This document shows, piece after piece, positions 60,031 through 64,000 of a DNA stretch of 64,000 nt. The DNA is taken from the NCBI GenBank assembly GCA_030737875.1, contig CM060910.1, forward strand, positions 252,682,427 to 252,746,426, written 5' to 3'. This DNA comes from Allium sativum. Its lineage: Eukaryota > Streptophyta > Magnoliopsida > Asparagales > Amaryllidaceae. Each line of letters starts with the position of its first letter. The first letter of the stretch is position 1. Under the pieces are notes generated by a model. That model saw only the letters and a program-made list of their open reading frames with translations. It had not been told where the DNA came from and searched no databases. A program made the position numbers and the translations under genes.

Positions 60031-62489
60031 TTAAGACCTCAACGCTTGAAGTACACCACTAGGAACATTCCATGATATGCATGAATAATGGTCATGGGTT
60101 TTTATGATCAATGATATCTCGCTTCAGTTGTACGTATATCCGGCTGCTGAAAGTGCAAAATTCTATCAAATAAGTCAACTGACCTCGCATCACCAGTGTA
60201 CTAAGTTTGATTCTTATGTTAATTAGAGATATTAATCCTGATATTAAACAAAAGATAAGATAGAATTGAAATTACTACAAAATAGGATTAAAGCCCTAAG
60301 ATGATTTATTGGACTTGGCATTTATTATGGTAATTTCTACCCAAATCCTTATTTAATTCAATAACCATAACTATCATATGCCATTAATAATCACAACAAT
60401 CACTTTTCCTAAGGCAATAGACATTTAAATAAATGTCATTTATATTGGTCTCATTTAATTTCATTAATTCTATTTATTGTAGCTCCCATTTATTACACTA
60501 GTTATTGTTTGTTATATCAGTTATTATACATATAACGCATGCATGTTTATTATATTAATTCCCCAAAATTGGAGTTACAATATTTATTTTTATTGTAACC
60601 TTTGACATTCACTATCACATTAATTTCCCTACAAAATTCGTGGCTATAATCTTAATGCTTATTCAAGTTAGTTGTAATCTTTACGATTACTGCAATTAAT
60701 TCCATATTTACTGCTAGCAATCTAAATGATACAACCATTTATTTTTCATTTATTATGGGAAACACTACCGAGTACCCATCCTTAATTATGAACATTTAAA
60801 TCAAAAACTATTTTAGCATTTACCTAATTTATAATAATACTAGAGTTATTTACATATATTTTTAGATAGATAAATTACAAATGTTACATATATATGTATA
60901 TTAGCGTGATATTTACGTAGTTACTAATTCTTTTAAATTCTAGTTATTTTACATTCTGGTACAAACTAATGGCTAGAACAATCTTCCTTTGTTCTGACTT
61001 GTTGATATTGAAAATCCCATTAAAAGGTTATTTGGTATAATTTTTGTGAATTTTGCATAAACATTTAGAAACATGAAATATTGACATCTTCAAAATCACA
61101 AGAAACTGGTAATATTTTATTTGGAATAGATAGTATAAACTACGTACAAAATACTTGAATTTACACAACTCTTCCTATATGTTATGTTTGCATTCATTGT
61201 AATTTCAAACACTATTTTTTTATAGAAAAATGATAGAAAGGACTAATTTACAAAAATCTAGCAAAACCGTAAACATCCTAAACCACAAATAAATTTGCAA
61301 ACCAATAATGGTGACATATAAAAATCTTACAATTACACCGAATTATATAAATTTGGAACAAACAACTACACAAACTTCAATTACATTTAGGGATTGATTT
61401 CCAGATTTAAGGTGTGCACCATAACCATAAGATACAACGAAGAATTGTTGGCAAGATAACAATATTATAACCGGAAAGCCATATGAATTCAAATTTACAC
61501 CTATGAAATGAATCTGATATAAAAACTAATGTATAAATTTCCCACTCACTTGAAAAGCTATTCCAAAATTCTATATCTAAATCACAACTTTTAGGTTTTT
61601 ATTTCCAAATCCCTACAGATCTATAATATGTATAAAAAGATGATATGTATACATAATAAAATTTGTAGATCAAGAAAAAAACTGGAAAAAGAGAACAAAA
61701 ATAAGGAATCGAATTTACCTAATATGAAGAACCAACCTTTGTTCATATATATGGATTCATTCTCTATAATTCTTATTATTTGATTTGTAAATTAAGCTAT
61801 TTTAGAAAGTATCGAAAGGATTGGAGAAATGAAAATGTTAGAACTTCGCTACTACCTCTAGAAAATATGAGCAAAAAATAGGGGTTCTAGGCCTTTATTT
61901 ATAGGTTCTCAAATTACTTGTAACCGTTAGATTTAATTAGATTAAGATCTATCCGTACGTATATATATACATATATATATATAATTTTATTAGCCATACC
62001 CCTAGCTGCCACTGAAGCAGTGATCAACATGTCACACCAGACGATCGACTACCTAGTCGGCCACTCTAATCGACCTGCCTCCAGTAGGAGGCAAGGTACT
62101 ATGGTAAGATTAATTTCCTTATATTTATACATACTTGGTTAATTATTTTCCATCCATATTCATTTTTCGTCCGGAACTTTGTAAACACGAAAGTTGACCA
62201 GAATTCCATCACAAATGCAATAGTGCATGTTTCGTGGTTAAATTCCTTCTTTTGCTCACATTCCATTGTTTTTTTTGGCAAGGACGATCTGTTTTTATAG
62301 TGTTATACAACCCTTCCACGTAGGGAAGAATACTGCATAAAGGAGCCAAAATTACATGTTAAAGTTACAAAAACATATAAGGCAAAGCCTTTGCATACTA
62401 TTTGACATACTCAGATATAACATCCTAAAATGACATACTACCACACAAAACAAGCAGTGACAAAGTGGCTTTATCTTCAATAGACTCAG
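60031..62489. other. AT-rich DNA without recognisable gene
   Basis: No supported gene or RNA. A short GC-richer island at 62005-62095 (palindromic look around CGATCGACTACCTAGTCGGC) follows a TA-rich run. Short frames are not distinctive. The last part before 62490 may be the 3' UTR or flank of the zinc-knuckle pseudogene. Confidence 0.45.
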
Positions 62490-63807
62490 TCATTGTCGAA
62501 CAGTTTGCTTATAGTAAGAACATGCTTCTTGCTTCTCATGATGTACCATGGAAGGGTAGATGACAAGGGAGAAGCAATAGGAGTTGCAGCAGGCATTGAA
62601 GGTGATTGTTTGTACACTGTTGGAGGCACCAAGTGAGCATACAAGTTCCCAAAATTCTCTTTGGTCTTCTAATTCATATCTAAACTGGGAGAAGAACCCA
62701 TACCTTCCTTAGGAACGGTTGTGTCTTCTTTATCTTTTTCATTAGCATTGCCATGAGGAGTGACTTCCTGAAAGATTTGTTCAGAGAAAGTAGATTGTTA
62801 AGAAATCCAGGTTTAAGAGCACTTGAAAAGGGAGATTTGTTTGCTGAGCCAACATATTTAGAGGTGCTGACAAGTTAGGCAAAGCCATTCTCACCTGGGT
62901 TGGCTTCTAGCTGCACAAAACCATCACATTGCACAATGTTTCCTTTGTCTAAGATGTCATTATTTTCTTCAAGGCAGCATGTTGTTTCCCTTTGTTAAGA
63001 ATATTAACAGAATCAGATGCTCCTGAGAAGGACTTAGTGATCATATCATTAATTAAACCAATTCATCATCTTATAATACTTGGTCATTATTTAAAGAATC
63101 TTTTCAACATCACATGTTGCAAGCAGACCAAACTTATTACCAACTAACTTACTTTCACTTCCAACTTTCTGCACCAGATTGCATGTGTTGGCATTCACCT
63201 GATTTTTTTTTCCTTCCTGAGCTACTAAGTTTCTTTTAAGGAGTTTCACCTATCTTCTTATATACGACTTTCTTCCAACCAAATTTTTTCCTGGTTTGAT
63301 TACTCATCTTACTTTGTTTTTGACAGTTTCAAGCCTAACCCTTAGAGGTTTTTCTTTGGTGCTAACAACAAAATCCTTAATCTGGCTTACGATGGAGAAA
63401 CAACACTTAGGCTAACACTGGTTCTCACACATTTAGATTTATCATGACCAAAGGTCTTGCATAATTCACATAACTATGGTTTTTGTATGTAGCGGGCATG
63501 CACAAGCTATTCAGAATCATCTAACAACTTGACTGGTATTTCGCTGGGTTAAGCAACATCAGAAGAAACCTCGACCATGCATTTGGAAAATTCAAGCCTA
63601 TTTAACTTCTCATCGAAGCATCCCTGCATAAAAACCTACGCACTCTATAGGCTAGCCAGCTTATTCCTAATCTAGACCAAGCATAAAGAGGTAAGTTGGT
63701 GAGCTTGTTCCTCATGTTACTTTCGACTATGTTTTCATTCCAAGGCCGAACAATAAATATCTTGTTTTTAATAATTACTGGGACGACACTAACTATCCTA
63801 TCTCTGT
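62490..63807 (-). pseudogene. Decayed DUF4283 / zinc-knuckle protein (LINE ORF1-like)
   Basis: Read on the minus strand, the 63800-63600 part gives VPVIIKNKIFIVRPWNEN followed by LTNLPLYAW, which fits the DUF4283 pattern (loop, FVRPWNP, then VPIWVQLPNLP). After a one-base frameshift near 63615 come KLNRLEFSKCMVEV and, at 63470-63429, CELCKTFGHDKSKC, a C-x2-C-x4-H-x4-C knuckle of the plant zf-CCHC type. Stops interrupt the frame near 63550, 63512 and 63482. Further on, NKFGLL near 63130 fits the usual segment after the knuckle, and a low-complexity tail runs to about 62490. Such proteins occur as LINE ORF1 or as stand-alone plant genes; no reverse transcriptase follows, so the origin is open. 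The 5' part is cut off by the LTR at 63808. Confidence 0.65.
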
Positions 63808-64000
63808 TGAAACAACCCAAACTTCCGTAACCTTTGAGTCGACTAATCATACCACACGCTCAACCCAAATTGCACAGAAATACGAATCATTTTTAGAAGT
63901 TAGAGGATGAGAAATAGAAAGAAAGAAGTATTAGAATAGAAGAAAACGAGGATCACAAACTCACAGCGGAACGAATAAAATATATTAGATAACAAAAACT
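63808..64000 (-). mobile_element. Edge of another A/B-type LTR
   Basis: It starts TGAAACAACCCAAACTTCCG at 63808 and follows the left LTR of A from 12116 with substitutions. No PBS complement lies to its left, so this is the outer edge of an element or solo LTR that extends beyond the window. It inserted into the zinc-knuckle pseudogene. Confidence 0.85.

Overview
This window looks like heterochromatin-like, repeat-dense nuclear DNA of a flowering plant, probably a eudicot. It is AT-rich. The retroelement priming sites match plant initiator tRNA-Met, the host debris is a receptor-like kinase relic and a plant-type zinc-knuckle (DUF4283-like) pseudogene, and a Helitron-like end is present. I cannot name the species. 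I find no intact protein-coding gene. The longest reading frame (159 codons, minus strand, 23081-23560) lies in a noncoding LTR and resembles no family I know.

Almost everything is a nested pile of one superfamily of unusual LTR retroelements with very long LTRs (about 5.0-6.2 kb) around a tiny noncoding centre (0.9-1.9 kb). Three are complete, with target-site duplications (TSDs), primer-binding sites (PBS) and polypurine tracts (PPT). Element A (minus, 12116-39287, TSD TAACC) is split by element B (plus, 21246-35055, TSD AACCA), which landed in A's right LTR. Element D (minus, 47403-58379, TSD GAGTA) landed in an older relic F. Older LTR relics are E (1-5316, plus), J (5317-6426, minus), K (8656-9893, minus), G (39293-42621, plus), H (42622-45499, minus), F (45500-47402 and 58385-60030, plus) and the edge of another LTR at 63808-64000 (minus). 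The remaining non-LTR DNA (6427-8655, 9894-12115, 60031-63807) holds a candidate Helitron, a decayed LRR-kinase catalytic loop and a decayed zinc-knuckle pseudogene.

The LTRs share one architecture, read in element orientation: a start of the TGTAACGACCC type; a U3 of about 1.2-1.4 kb, containing in A and B degenerate 150-180 bp repeats and then a roughly 24-27 bp motif array next to a TATA-like box; a GC-richer leader; a palindromic GTGAGT donor-like site and a GATGCAG acceptor-like site followed at once by a hairpin; then a roughly 1 kb domain packed with short hairpins. Several of these hairpins keep pairing while their sequence changes between divergent copies. There is no conserved protein frame in that domain. 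I infer that the LTR transcript carries a conserved structured RNA and perhaps a conserved intron, the most interesting signal here. No autonomous gag-pol partner is in the window. All comparisons were made by eye.
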